In this document: piece by piece, positions 1-10,820 of the stretch
How positions within the stretch are numbered: the first letter of the stretch is position 1
Layout of the letters: the number at the start of each line of letters is the position of its first letter
Origin: Lepraria neglecta
Taxonomy: Eukaryota > Ascomycota > Lecanoromycetes > Lecanorales > Stereocaulaceae
Assembly: GCA_033220425.1 (NCBI GenBank)
Contig: CM065653.1
Span: 868,001 to 932,000, forward strand
Reading direction: 5' to 3'
DNA length: 64,000 bases
Translations under genes and position numbers: made by a program
The notes under the pieces: generated by a model
Database searches by the model: none
Seen by the model: the letters and a program-made list of their open reading frames with translations, nothing else
Told to the model about the DNA's origin: nothing

Positions 1-1407
1 TACAGACTGTTGCCACAAGAGGCTTCTGTTGGTTGATAGTACTCTTACATCTCTTTGCTACTCACGAACTATGGATAGAACCCTTGCCAGTCAACAGATA
101 TTAGCCTGGTTGAACTTGAATTCGCCAATAGTTCCTTACCACTTCCTTTCGGCAGGTTCACGAAGATCTCCTTAACCTGGGATGTTACAGAGTCGATGAT
201 ATTATGCCTTCGCCGCTTTGATTTCGACGCACCATCAGCTCTCTCGGCTACCAGAGCTACACATTTGCCGCTTCATCGGTCTCCAAATAACCATAATGAA
301 GAAAGAACGCGAGTGCAGCTGATCCCTAAATCATACGGCCTGATATTTAGTATTCGCCATATGATGAGCGTGAAAAACGTAACCTTGGCCCCAATGCATT
401 GAGGAACTGTACCAAAAATGTGTCCATGCGAGCACAGTGTTTGTCAAATGCTGATTTGTCGCTGATGGCATGTCGCCACCTCGTGCTTCGTGCTTCGTGC
501 TTCGGTCTCCGAGGGAAAGACTAGGACTGCCTTGTAAGACGGCTTCTCATCTGCCAGAATGGTATCTATAGCCTATTTATCTCAGCCTTCGTTAGCGGTA
601 CCTGCTCAACGGTTATATGAGTCAGGGTTCTAAAGGAGCAAATCCTTGGCTCACCTTCTTCATGATCCAATAGATTCCACTCAATGTGCACGTCACTATT
701 ACAGATTCAATGATGATGACAGCTGATTTTGTTCGTGCATAAAGTCCCAAATTTTACTTGAGACAGGGAAAAAATCGGCGCTTTGTCGAGATGTCAACGC
801 CCCCGAGGGAGCCCGAAGGATGGAGAACAAATAACATGGGATCGCCATGCCTATGGTTCAGGGACTGTGAAATTACATTCCAATGGGAGAACTTTAGTCT
901 TCACCGTCTTTACTCGTTATATCGAGAGCGATGTGGGTCAAGGATATAAGCATTCGACAAAAGATCCGCAATTGTGGCTGTCGGGGTGGGCTGTGCGCGA
1001 GGCTGTGGGCCCGTCCCGATTGGCTGAAACAATTGTAGCGGTAAGTAAGGCTGATGAAGAAAACTGCGCTTTCCTTCTCAAACACCACACTTTATTACGA
1101 TTAAGAGTTTGATACACAGCCTGTGGGTATGGCCGCAAGCAATAATGCCTCGTTGGGCAAACATGACCTAAGGGTCCACTGATCGTGCTTCACAGACCCG
1201 ATTCTCAGGCCGTCATGAGACCGCGCCTTCCGTTTGGGAACACAAGAAGGTACGCATACTTAAACCATTCTGCAACACTGTCTCAGCAAGAACATTCAAC
1301 TTCTTTCTTCATCACTTTATTTTCTCCTTACATACACATTACCCAGGCAGCAACCTAATTTGAACACATAAAATCGAGCAGGATTCCTTGCGAAGTGGCA
1401 CTTTGAT
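1..1407. other. No gene recognised; upstream region of the vWA gene
   Basis: I see no convincing coding region here: short open frames on both strands lack recognisable motifs and splice continuity. A 7-base unit (CGTGCTT) is repeated three times near 482-503. The last few hundred bases are presumably the promoter and 5' leader of the gene starting at 1408, with CT-rich stretches just upstream of the start. Confidence 0.5.
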
Positions 1408-2852
1408 ATGGGTGTAAGTCCAAACTCCCTCTCCCTGCAACCAACTATCAGCTGAAGCTGTCCTAGCTTGCCTCCAAACTCGCAGCTCAGAACGGTGGCG
1501 CAGGTGGCCCCGGAGCCATGCAACAACAGCCGGGAGGATATCCTCCAGCTAAGCAACAACAATCTCCCTATGCCGCCTATCCACAGTCACAGCAACAAGG
1601 AGGTTATCTTCCCCAGCAGCAAGCGCAGTCAGGCGGATATCAAGCCCAACCGCAGCCATCTCAGCCAGCCAGTGCCAAGCAAATCGCTATGTACAAGCAG
1701 CTCTTGCAGAGCACCATCCAGGAAAAGCAGCTTCAGAGTTTCTTTCCTTCTACGGATTCGCGCTTGGACCAAGCTGCAACAGTTGCAGCGACCCATATTG
1801 ATCAGGTGTGCGCCCGCTGGCGTCTTCCATGCGAAGTTGGCCAAGATCTTGCAAAGCTTGCTTTGTTCGACATTATCCTTTACATCGACAATAGCGGATC
1901 TATGCAGTTCGAGGAGGAAGGCGAGCGTATCAACGATCTACGCCTAGTCCTGTCTCACGTTGTTGACGTTGTCCGTCTTTTCGACGCAGACGGCTTTACT
2001 ATCCGCTTCATGAATGGTGGTCTAAAGGGAGACCAGGCCTTGGAGAATGTCAAGGACGAAGAAACAATCAACAGATACCTAAATCGATCCAGCATGTTCC
2101 ATGGGACTACTCCCTTGGGAACTGAGCTTCGAAATCAGATCCTGAATGACGTTGTTGCGAAAGCTCGCGCAAACAATCTACCAAAGCCAGTCCTGGTCAT
2201 TACGGTTACCGATGGTCAACCACAGGGGGAGTCCAAAGACGCTCTGCATGACGCAATCTTGTACGCAACCACAGAGGTCGCCAAGACGCAATGCGGGCCT
2301 GGTGCCGTCTCTTTCCAGTTCGCACAAGTCGGCAACGACAAGAAGGCCCAAGATTTTCTGACAAAGTTGGACAACGACCCTCAGATTGGACACTTGGTGG
2401 ACTGCACATCTAATTACGAGCAAGAGTCAGACCAGATGAGGAAGTCTAATCCTCCGGTGGATCTGACGCCTCAGCTATGGTTGCTTAAGATGCTGGTTGG
2501 CGCGATCGATTCCTCCTACGACAGCAAGGACGAAGTAAGCTCTCGTCCCGGTGGTCAAGCTGGCGGCGGGCCTCCCCCACAGTACGCCTCTCACCCTCAG
2601 TACGGCGCTGCGTACGGTCAGCAACAGGGTGGACAACAGTCTTATCAGCTTTATAGCCAGCAAGCCTACGGCCAGCCTCCTCCGCAACCGCAATATGGGC
2701 AGCAAGCCTATGGGCAGCCACAGCCACCTCAACAGGGTTACAATCCACCTTACCCTCAGCAGAGCTATGGTCAGCCACTGACTCCACAACAGGGTTTCGG
2801 GGGTCGTCCTCAGCAAAGTGGCTATCCAAACACCTATCCACCGCCTCAATGA
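1408..2852 (+). CDS. von Willebrand factor A domain protein with Q/P/Y-rich tail
   Basis: Two exons are inferred, 1408-1413 and 1491-2852, giving about 455 residues. The first exon encodes only Met-Gly; a 77-base intron (GTAAGT...CAG) joins it in frame to a Gly-rich start. The central part is a vWA fold: the metal-site motif DNSGSM follows a beta-strand (ILYID), with the later Thr (HGTTPLG) and Asp (VTDGQP) of a MIDAS site, so metal-dependent protein binding is likely. The N-terminus is Q/P-rich, and the last 110 residues are repeats rich in Gln, Pro, Tyr and Gly, probably disordered. The cellular role is unknown. The frame stays open for 11 more residues after the TGA stop (see findings). 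If the first exon is wrong, translation would start at 1518. Confidence 0.85.
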
Positions 2853-3225
2853 AGCTCTTTTAGTGCTCCGCCACCTCCCAAATACTAAAGAGCTTGGGAT
2901 CTTGAATTCGGAATTTGCATGCTCTGGTCTTTTTTGGATTCGTGGCGAGTTGTATTCTTGGGTGATGATGATTGTTGCATGCTCTGGTGTTTGGTGGTTT
3001 CATAGAGAGTTGCATGCTTGGTAGAGGAGTTGACAGTCGATCCATTGGCTAAAACGGGGAATGGGAGCCAGGAGTTGAAATATTGCGAGGTTCATTTCCT
3101 CTCGAGCGGTCGAATAGCTTGGGGTAGAACAATAGATTCCCGAAAGTCTCAATTATGGTGCTCCCCCAGATTGCAGACTCCAAGCGCTATGCAACAGTGA
3201 CTATCTTCCATGTTCCCGCTCATGA
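2853..3225. repeat. 3' region with a degenerate 60-bp direct duplication
   Basis: Between the vWA gene and the convergent IMP1 gene, a unit starting TGCATGCTCTGG occurs at 2916-2975 and again, diverged, at 2976-3022. Each copy is rich in TTG and GGT. It probably lies in the 3' untranslated region. No gene is seen. Confidence 0.5.
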
Positions 3226-3792
3226 CTATTTTTCTGGCCGCTGCAGTGTATTCCTCATCCAGCCTATTTCCGACAATGGCCAAATCTTTGCTGTAACCTT
3301 GCCCTTAATCAGCGCCAGAGGCAGCGGTCCATAAGTCCTCGAGTCCCTCGAAGCAGACAAGTTATCACCCAGTAACCAGCAATGGCCCTCAGGCACCTGC
3401 ATCCCCATTAGCCATCTCTTCTCCCCACCCCATCCCCAAAATACAGAACAGAAACACACCTGTATCATCCTCCCCCTCCCCTCCCCCCCATCCCAAACAA
3501 AATCCCCTCCCAACCCCATAACCCTCTTACACCCCTGATCCCCAACCACCATCGGATGTTTAAAATCCACCAAATCCCCGACTTTTATCCTATTACCCCT
3601 TGCGTAAAATTTATTTGTGTAGATAATGTCGCCGCGCACGGAGATGGTGGGGAGCATGGAGGGGCCGGAGGTGGGTGTTATTGTGCCGATGTTTGAGAGG
3701 GTGAAGTGGTAGATTAGGCCGAATTTAAGGAGGAGGATTGCTAGGCGGGTGTACTCGCGGGTGGGGAGGAGGCGGGATATGGGGAATGCCAT
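3226..3792 (-). CDS. IMP1: Mitochondrial inner membrane protease subunit 1-like (S26 signal peptidase)
   Basis: This is an S26-family peptidase of the mitochondrial inner membrane, which removes bipartite sorting signals from proteins sent to the intermembrane space. The Ser box is SGPSMLPT with nucleophile Ser45; the general base is Lys89 in GCKRVMGL; the late family box GDNLSASRDSR is present. A hydrophobic segment at about residues 17-31 would anchor it. The open frame gives 188 residues, but 3397-3459 looks like a 63-base intron (GTGTGT...CAG, with a GCTAAT branch site). It has no stop and keeps frame. Removing it joins MIQ to VPEGHCWLLGDN and gives 167 residues, the normal family size. 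It is convergent with the vWA gene and next to two other mitochondrial genes. Confidence 0.88.
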   Translation of the reverse strand: MAFPISRLLPTREYTRLAILLLKFGLIYHFTLSNIGTITPTSGPSMLPTISVRGDIIYTNKFYARGNRIKVGDLVDFKHPMVVGDQGCKRVMGLGGDFVWDGGEGRGRMIQVCFCSVFWGWGGEKRWLMGMQVPEGHCWLLGDNLSASRDSRTYGPLPLALIKGKVTAKIWPLSEIGWMRNTLQRPEK

Positions 3793-4033
3793 TGCGATTG
3801 GGAGGGAGGGGAGGGATCATTGAGGTGGTACGTTGGTGGAACGACGCATGGTGAGGGCGGTGTGGTAATGGTGATAGTGATACATTAAGCTTAAAGATCG
3901 GCGGCAGGGGTAGCTGCACGCTTCTTTTGTGGCGCCTGCAAGGCTCGACTTTTCTCGATGAAATGGTATTTTACGGATTTATTCGCAAACGAAGGAAGCG
4001 GAATGAACGTAGGCTACAATGGATCATCCTATA

Positions 4034-4849
4034 CTATTTCTTCGCCTTCCCTTCAAAACTCAACATAGCCTGCCCCCCCACCTGCCCCTGCATAGGCTTC
4101 CACTCCTTCGCCCCCTCCACTTCCCCCACCGCACTATTAATCCTCTCCAACACCCTACTAATATCATCCTCAGTAGCCTTCCTCCTTCCCATCCACCCCT
4201 TCCTCATCGCCCCAAACACAATCTCCACCTTCCACCCCTTCTCCAAAAATTCCTTCAACCTTCCAAGCCTATGCCCCAAATCATTATCACTAACCGTCCA
4301 ACTTATCTCCAACTGCTTCGTCTGCTTTTTTTTCTCCTTCTGCGTTTTCCGCTGCGCTAGTTCGACTTCTCGCGCGCGCTTTTTGTCGAACATTTTGCAG
4401 ATGGGATAGGCACGGTCTTCGTCACGGGAGGCGGGGGCGACTTCTTGGAGGAATTGGGTTGGGCGGCCTTTTTCGTCTTTGAGTCGGGAGTCGAGGACGT
4501 CGAGGAGGGAGACTGGCTCTGAGAGTTTGCCGGTTTCGGGGTTCGCGAGGTAGATTCTGTAGGCTTTTATTTCTTCGTCGCGGGGTGGGCGGTCAGGGCG
4601 GGCGTGCTCCTTCTTTTGGTCATTTGGTGGATGGTCTTGGACGACGTTTCCGCCCATACTGCCGAAGGATGCATAGTGGCGCTGTTGAGGTCGATAGGGA
4701 GGGGGGAGTCGGTGGTGGAGGTATTGCGGAGAGCTGGAAATGGGTTTCCGCGCGGCACGGAGGGAGGGGATCAACGATGCTTGCAGGAAGGGTATGAAGA
4801 CTCGTCGTAGAGCTTCAGTAGTCGTAACGAGGCCACTCGAATGTCTCAT
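4034..4849 (-). CDS. Mitochondrial translation initiation factor IF-3
   Basis: The product of about 271 residues is a mitochondrial IF-3. The start at 4849 gives an Arg/Ser-rich, acid-poor N-terminus typical of a matrix targeting signal. The N-domain follows (YRIYLANPETGKLSEPVSL), then a Lys-rich linker of the form QRKTQKEKKKQTK, and the C-domain (EISWTVSDNDLGHRL; LEKGWKVEIVFG). IF-3 binds the small mitoribosomal subunit and controls start-codon and initiator-tRNA selection. The reading frame is open further upstream, but the next possible start is not ATG. It is divergent from EF-Tu, with 174 bases between the two ATGs, so a shared promoter is likely. Confidence 0.88.
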   Translation of the reverse strand: MRHSSGLVTTTEALRRVFIPFLQASLIPSLRAARKPISSSPQYLHHRLPPPYRPQQRHYASFGSMGGNVVQDHPPNDQKKEHARPDRPPRDEEIKAYRIYLANPETGKLSEPVSLLDVLDSRLKDEKGRPTQFLQEVAPASRDEDRAYPICKMFDKKRAREVELAQRKTQKEKKKQTKQLEISWTVSDNDLGHRLGRLKEFLEKGWKVEIVFGAMRKGWMGRRKATEDDISRVLERINSAVGEVEGAKEWKPMQGQVGGQAMLSFEGKAKK

Positions 4850-5023
4850 AGTTCTGACATTGTGGATATTGACCTCAAGCTTCCAGCTCAAACTTCGAGA
4901 TCGCGCTAGAACTAAGTTTTTTGCCGCGCCTGGCGATAGATATTTTTCGATGAATGACTCAACGCCCAAGTATCTCGACTCTTCTCTTGCCTTTGTTGTG
5001 GTGTTCCGGTCAGGCGTGACAAG
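4850..5023. promoter_or_regulatory. Short bidirectional promoter between mitochondrial IF-3 and EF-Tu
   Basis: Only 174 bases separate the divergent ATGs of two mitochondrial translation factor genes. The interval contains no reading frame of its own that I can support and must hold both transcription starts. No specific factor site is claimed. Confidence 0.6.
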
Positions 5024-6645
5024 ATGGTGGTACTTACTCGCTCGTTTGCGCCTTTACTGAGAACGACTCGACTCGCTGTACGGCAGCAAAAGGGCATTAA
5101 CCCCGTACAGCAGGTTTTTGGCAAGGATGCCAATGGGATTAGAGGGCTGGCAACAGTCTTCGAGCGATCGAAGCCCCATGTCAATATCGGTATGAAGGAT
5201 TCTTGGGACAAACCTTTTCAATAAAGCTGACTTGGCTAGGTACAATTGGTCACGTCGACCACGGCAAGGTGCGCTCGAACCAGCAGAAGCCCTGGTCTTT
5301 CCATTACTAAGATTCTCAATTAGACTACACTGACGGCTGCTATCACAAAACGACAAGCTGAGAAGGGCTTTGCCAACTTTCTGGAGTATGGCGCCATTGA
5401 TAAAGCGCCTGAAGAGCGGAAGCGTGGTATCACAATTTCTTCAGCACATATCGAATACAATACGGAGAAGCGCCATTACTCTCACGTTGACTGCCCTGGA
5501 CATGCTGATTACGTCAAGAATATGATTACGGGTGCGTCGAGTATGGACGGAGCCGTGATTGTGGTCGCGGCTTCAGATGGGCAGATGTGGGTTGCGCCAC
5601 CAGAAATACCTGAGGAGCAGGCCATTAACAACGAACAGGCCTCAGACAAGAGAGCATTTGCTACTTGCGCGACAAGTCGGCGTCCAGAAGATCGTTGTCT
5701 TCGTCAACAAAGTCGACGCCATTGAAGACAAGGAAATGTTGGAGCTCGTGGAGATGGAGATGAGGGAACTTCTTAATACCTACGGCTTTGAAGGAGACGA
5801 GACCCCGATTATCCTCGGTTCAGCGTTGTGCGCACTTGACGGTCGGCAGCCTGAGATAGGGGTGGAAAAGATCGACGAGCTACTCAACGCGGTGGATGAG
5901 TGGATCCCTACACCCCAACGTGAAACCGACAAACCCTTCCTCATGTCCGTCGAAGATGTCTTCTCCATCCCCGGTCGTGGTACCGTCGCCTCTGGTAGAG
6001 TTGAGCGCGGAACACTCAAGAGGGATGCCGAGGTTGAATTAGTGGGCAAGGGAGAGACGCCCATGAAAACCAAGGTTACCGATATTGAAACCTTCAAGAA
6101 GTCCTGCGAAGAGTCAAGAGCAGGAGACAACTCCGGTCTACTTCTCCGAGGTGTAAAGCGAGAAGATGTCAAGCGTGGTATGGTTATTGCCAAGCCAGGC
6201 TCTTCAAAAGCGCATAAGCAGTTCTTGTGCTCAATGTACGTCCTCACGAAAGAGGAGGGTGGCCGTCATACTGGATTTTCAGACAACTATCGGCCACAGA
6301 TCTACTTGAGGACAGCTGGTATGTTTGACCTGTCTAAGCGCTTACTTAGACCCTGATCTTCTCAGAGATCCTACTATAATTGTAGAGCTATACTGACAGA
6401 CCCACAGATGAAGCGGCCGCGCTACACTGGCCTGATGATGTTGAAGACCGCACCAAGATGGTCATGCCGGGCGATAACGTGGAGATGCTGTGCGAGATCG
6501 GCAACCCCATTGCCTTAGATAACGGGCAGAGATTCAACATTCGTGAAGGTACGTACATTTAGGGACCTTGAAGAGGAATGCTGACTCCGAGACTGCAGGC
6601 GGACGCACTGTCGCTACTGGCTTGGTTACGAGAGTCATCAAGTAA
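5024..6645 (+). CDS. TUF1: Mitochondrial elongation factor Tu
   Basis: Six exons fit: 5024-5189, 5240-5268, 5324-5586, 5639-6318, 6408-6548 and 6599-6645, with introns of 50, 55, 52, 89 and 50 bases. The product of about 441 residues starts with an Arg-rich targeting peptide. The GTPase motifs follow: P-loop GHVDHGKTTLT (split by an intron after the Lys), switch I ([12 protein letters not shown]), [15 protein letters not shown] and NKVD. Domains II and III end in [15 protein letters not shown]. It delivers aminoacyl-tRNA to the mitochondrial ribosome. Exon 2 is only 29 bases. The retained intron near 5587 would give a stop-free but wrong frame, so the splice choice rests on restoring the conserved SDGQMPQTREH sequence. 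Confidence 0.95.
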
Positions 6646-7220
6646 GCTACGCTTCGGGAAACCTCTATGCAGCGTTGCATTTTGAGCCTAGGGGTATCTA
6701 CGTCCAAAGCCTGCGCTCCTGAGTTGGATCGGTGAGGGTATTGTGGACGTGGAAGGGATCAATTTCGAGCATATCCTGTACCATTCTTGTACAAAAGTTC
6801 CTTTTATGGCCATCTCAACTCTCCGGATAACACCCCACTCTAGACTGGTGTTGGTTGGCTTATGTATCTTACCCTTTAGCATAGCAAATAGGACGTAGCA
6901 TAGCAAATAGGACGGGGCATAGCTAGATCTTGATCAAGAATGTACAAAGAGCCCTGAATTCATTTTGCACAAATCGTAGAATATCGAGGCTAATCCGTGT
7001 AGAACAGAAAATCGTCCAAAGTTTTTACGGTGCATTTATCATTCTCAAAGAATGCTATGATTCGTACCTGGTGGCGGCACGCTGCGTGTAACCAGTCAAA
7101 ATCTCTCAACCATCATGTGTTGGTTATTCAGCACCAGAAAATCTGTAATACCATTTAAAACCCGATGCTCTCCTTTCCTCTAAGCTTTTAGAAGCATGAA
7201 GATATCAGTGCTGTTACACA
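6646..7220. repeat. Intergenic region with a 19-bp tandem duplication
   Basis: The EF-Tu 3' region and the EFL1 promoter occupy this stretch. A 19-base unit (TAGCATAGCAAATAGGACG) is repeated exactly at 6877-6895 and 6896-6914. No gene is seen. Confidence 0.55.
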
Positions 7221-10200
7221 ATGCCAGTCGTCAATCCAGAAAAGCTCATTGGGTTACAGCGCAATGCAGATGAAGTCAGAAACGTAAGCTTAGCCTACCC
7301 TGCCGCAAATACAATCACTGACACTATCACAGATCTGTATACTCGCACACGTAGTAGGTCTTCTCGTCCATCTTTCCCAACCAGTAAGTCCTAACACAAA
7401 AGGTAGGACCATGGCAAAACCTCCCTCACAGACGCCCTCATCGCCACAAACGGCATCATCTCCCCCAAACTCGCAGGCAAAATCCGCTACCTGGATTCCC
7501 GCCCCGATGAGCAACTACGGGGGATCACGATGGAATCATCGGCCATATCTCTCTACTTCTCCATGCTACGGCGGCCCACTCCAGACGCTTCTCCTGTTCA
7601 AAAAGAATATCTAATCAATCTCATCGATTCACCTGGCCATATAGATTTCAGCAGCGAAGTCTCTACAGCTTCTAGACTCTGTGATGGAGCGTTAGTGCTT
7701 GTGGATGCTGTAGAGGGCGTTTGTAGCCAGACTGTTACTGTGTTGAGGCAGACGTGGACAGAGCATTTGAAGCCACTACTTGTGATTAACAAGGTTGATC
7801 GGTTGATTACTGAGCTGAAGATGAGTCCTGGGGAGGCTTATACGCATTTGAGTAAGTTGCTTGAGCAGGTGAATGCCGTAATTGGGAGTTTCTTTCAAGG
7901 CGAGAGGATGGAAGAGGATCTGCAGTGGCGGGAGCGAGTTGAAGAGCGCGTCGTTGCAGCTGCAGCGAAAGAGCAGGAAAGGGCTGAGAGAAAAGCTGCG
8001 AAAGCCGCTAGTGGGTCAGTGAGCGAGGAGTCAGAGAGTGTTGCTACTACTGGTGCGGATGGCACTTTTGAGGAAAAAGATGATGAGGATCTTTATTTCG
8101 CGCCGGAGAAGAATAATGTAATTTTCAGCAGTGCTGTTGATGGATGGGCGTTTACGGTGCGGCAGTTTGCGAGCTTGTATGAGAAGAAGCTTGGGATTAA
8201 GAGGGCTGTGCTTGAGAAGGTACTTTGGGGAGACTTCTACCTGGAGGCGAAGACGAAACGGGTGCTAGGGTCAAAGCATCTAAAGGGGAGGGCATTGAAA
8301 CCTATGTTTGTTCAATTGGTTTTGGATAATATCTGGGCTGTTTATGAAGCTACGACTGGAGGGAATAAAGGGAAAGGAGATCCTGCTATGGTTGAGAAGA
8401 TTACGAAGTCGCTGTCTCTTACCATTCCTCCACATATACTTCGGTCAAGAGATCCACGGGCTATCATGACTACGGTGTTTGCTGCATGGTTGCCCTTATC
8501 AACTGCTATCCTGGTATCAACAATCGAGCAGCTACCAGCCCCGCCAGCAGCACAAGCAAGCCGGCTTCCAGCGCTGATCGACGCATCTCCAGGCGCAAAA
8601 CTTATTGATCCAGTCATAAGAGATGCCATGATCAATATCAAAACCACCAAAGACGATCCTGTGGTAGCCTACGTCAGCAAGATCGTAGCAGTACCAGAAA
8701 GTGAAATGCCGCACAACAAGCGTAAAGCAGGCGGCGCATTGACTGGCGAAGAAGCCCGGGACCTAGCAAGGAAGAAGATATCAGAATTTGAGAATGCTCA
8801 GACTGCCCTGAACGGAGAATCACCGAATGGTGACCTCAATAGTATCACTAAAGCTCTTGGCGAGTCTAGTCTCAACGGTACAGACGGTTCTCCAATTGCA
8901 GAGGTAGGCCAACAAGAAGATCCAGAGCACCTTATTGGCTTTGCACGGCTCTACTCTGGGACCCTTTCTGTTGGAGACTCTGTCTATGTCCTTCCTCCGA
9001 AGTTCTCGCCAGCTTATCCACATGCAACCCCGGAGCCGCAGAAGGTCACTGTCACAGGACTATATCTATTGATGGGACGAGGTCTCGAGGATTTAACCTC
9101 CGTGCCCGCAGGAGTAGTCTTTGGTATAGCTGGACTAGAAGGTCATATCCTGAAGTCAGGCACTCTCTGCAGCCAGCTTGAAGGCAGTGTAAATCTGGCT
9201 GGGATCAACATGGGCACTCAACCGATCGTGCGTGTTGCTCTTGAGCCAAACAACCCAGGTGACCTTGACAAAATGATTAGAGGTATGAAGCTCCTTGAGC
9301 AGAGCGATCCTTGCGCGCAGTATGAGGTTCTGGAGAGTGGCGAGCATGTCATCCTCACGGCAGGAGAACTTCATCTAGAGCGATGTCTAAAGGATCTCCG
9401 AGAACGATATGCGAGGTGTGACATACAGGCTGGAGAGCCTATTGTACCGTATCGAGAGACTATTGTCAGTGCTGCAGAGATGTCTCCACCGAAGAACAAG
9501 GATCTTCCGCGTGGGACAGTCATTGGCGTTACTACGTCCAAGCAAATCACAGTACGGCTACGCGTCAGACCACTACCAGCCTCCGTAACTGAGTTTCTGG
9601 AGAAGAATGCGAGAGCAGTACGAAGACTTTACTCCGAGAAAAAGGCGGAAGAAGAGAGCAAACGAGGAACAGTGATGAATGCTGAAAATGAAACAGGCCG
9701 CGAGCAAGATGAGGCTGACGGAATATCCGCCAATGACACAGGGCTGTTGTCTATACTCGACTTCCGGGAAAAACTTCGAGCAGCATTCTCAGAAGCAAAA
9801 GGCCAAGAGAGCATATGGGCGAATGTAGTGGAAAAAATAGCTGCCTTTGGGCCTCGAAGAACAGGGCCGAACCTGCTTATCGATGTTACAGAAGAAGGGA
9901 CATGCCAACGATTGTAAGTCAATCGAGCTGAGCAAGGAATGGTTAAGCGCTGACAATTCATAGTCTCCAAGAAGCTCACGAAGCATCCGAAGACGAAACT
10001 GAACCAGATCCAAATGGGAAGCCGTCAGCAGACACCCTCCACCCTCGCGACTTCTCCGACAAAATCGCCTACGCCTTCCAACTAGCAACAGCCCAAGGAT
10101 CCATGTGCCACGAGCCAATGCAAGGAGTAGCTGTCTTTCTTGAAGAAGTGACCGTCACTGCTTCCTCTGATGAAGACTCCTCAGCGCGCGAGAAACTAGG

Positions 10201-10693
10201 CCGCTTAACAGGCGAAGTAATCAAAACTGTTCGAGACTCCATCAGGCAAGGCTTCATGGACTGGTCCCCACGCCTCATGCTCGCCATGTACAGCGTCGAA
10301 ATCCAAGCCAGCACCGAAGTGCTCGGCCGCGTCTACGCCACCATATGCCGACGCCACGGCCGTATACTAACCGAGTCCTTAAAAGAAGGAACGCCCTTCT
10401 TCACTATCCTCTCACTCCTTCCAGTTGCTGAATCCTTTGGCTTTTCTGACGAGATTCGAAAGCGGACTTCTGGCGCCGCGCAGCCGCAGCTTGTGTTTTC
10501 AGGGTTCGAGTTACTGGATGAGGATCCCTTCTGGGTGCCGCAGACGGAGGAGGAGCTGGAAGATTTCGGCGAGAAGGGAGATCGAGAGAGGATTAGTAAG
10601 AAGTATGTTGATGCGGTCAGGGGGCGGAAGGGAATGCTGGTGCAGAGGAAGGTGGTCGGGGATGCGGAAAAGCAGAAGACGCTGAAGAGGTAG
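7221..10693 (+). CDS. EFL1: Ribosome assembly GTPase EFL1 (Ria1, EF-2-like)
   Basis: Exons 7221-7283, 7333-7353, 7407-9913 and 9964-10693 give about 1106 residues, the usual EFL1 size. The start reads MPVVNPEKLIGLQ..., then ICILAHVDHGKTSLTDALI (P-loop, cut by two introns), DSRPDEQLRGITMESSAISL (switch region), DSPGHIDFSSEV and NKVD. A long charged insertion inside the G domain (Glu/Ala/Lys-rich, around 7950-8090) separates EFL1 from EF-2. The C-terminus carries EF-2-like domains (QLATAQGSMCHEPMQG). EFL1 works with Sdo1/SBDS to release Tif6/eIF6 from late cytoplasmic pre-60S particles. Exon 2 is only 21 bases. The gene is tandem with EF-Tu and has its own promoter. Confidence 0.94.
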
Positions 10694-10820
10694 ACGAACG
10701 TGCAAAGTGCAACTCAATCCAATCTAATCCACCAATCGCCTGAAATGTCTTCCAATTCCTCATCTTCTCTGTCATAACCCTCATAACCGCCCACGCCTAC
10801 ACCGCCACCACCACCCCTCT

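Noticed and set aside
3927-4409. A 160-codon plus-strand frame
   Set aside because: It lies antisense to the mitochondrial IF-3 gene, and its Pro/Leu/Ser-rich sequence is the mirror of that gene's codons.
5780-6247. A 155-codon minus-strand frame
   Set aside because: Antisense to EF-Tu exon 4, with no motif.
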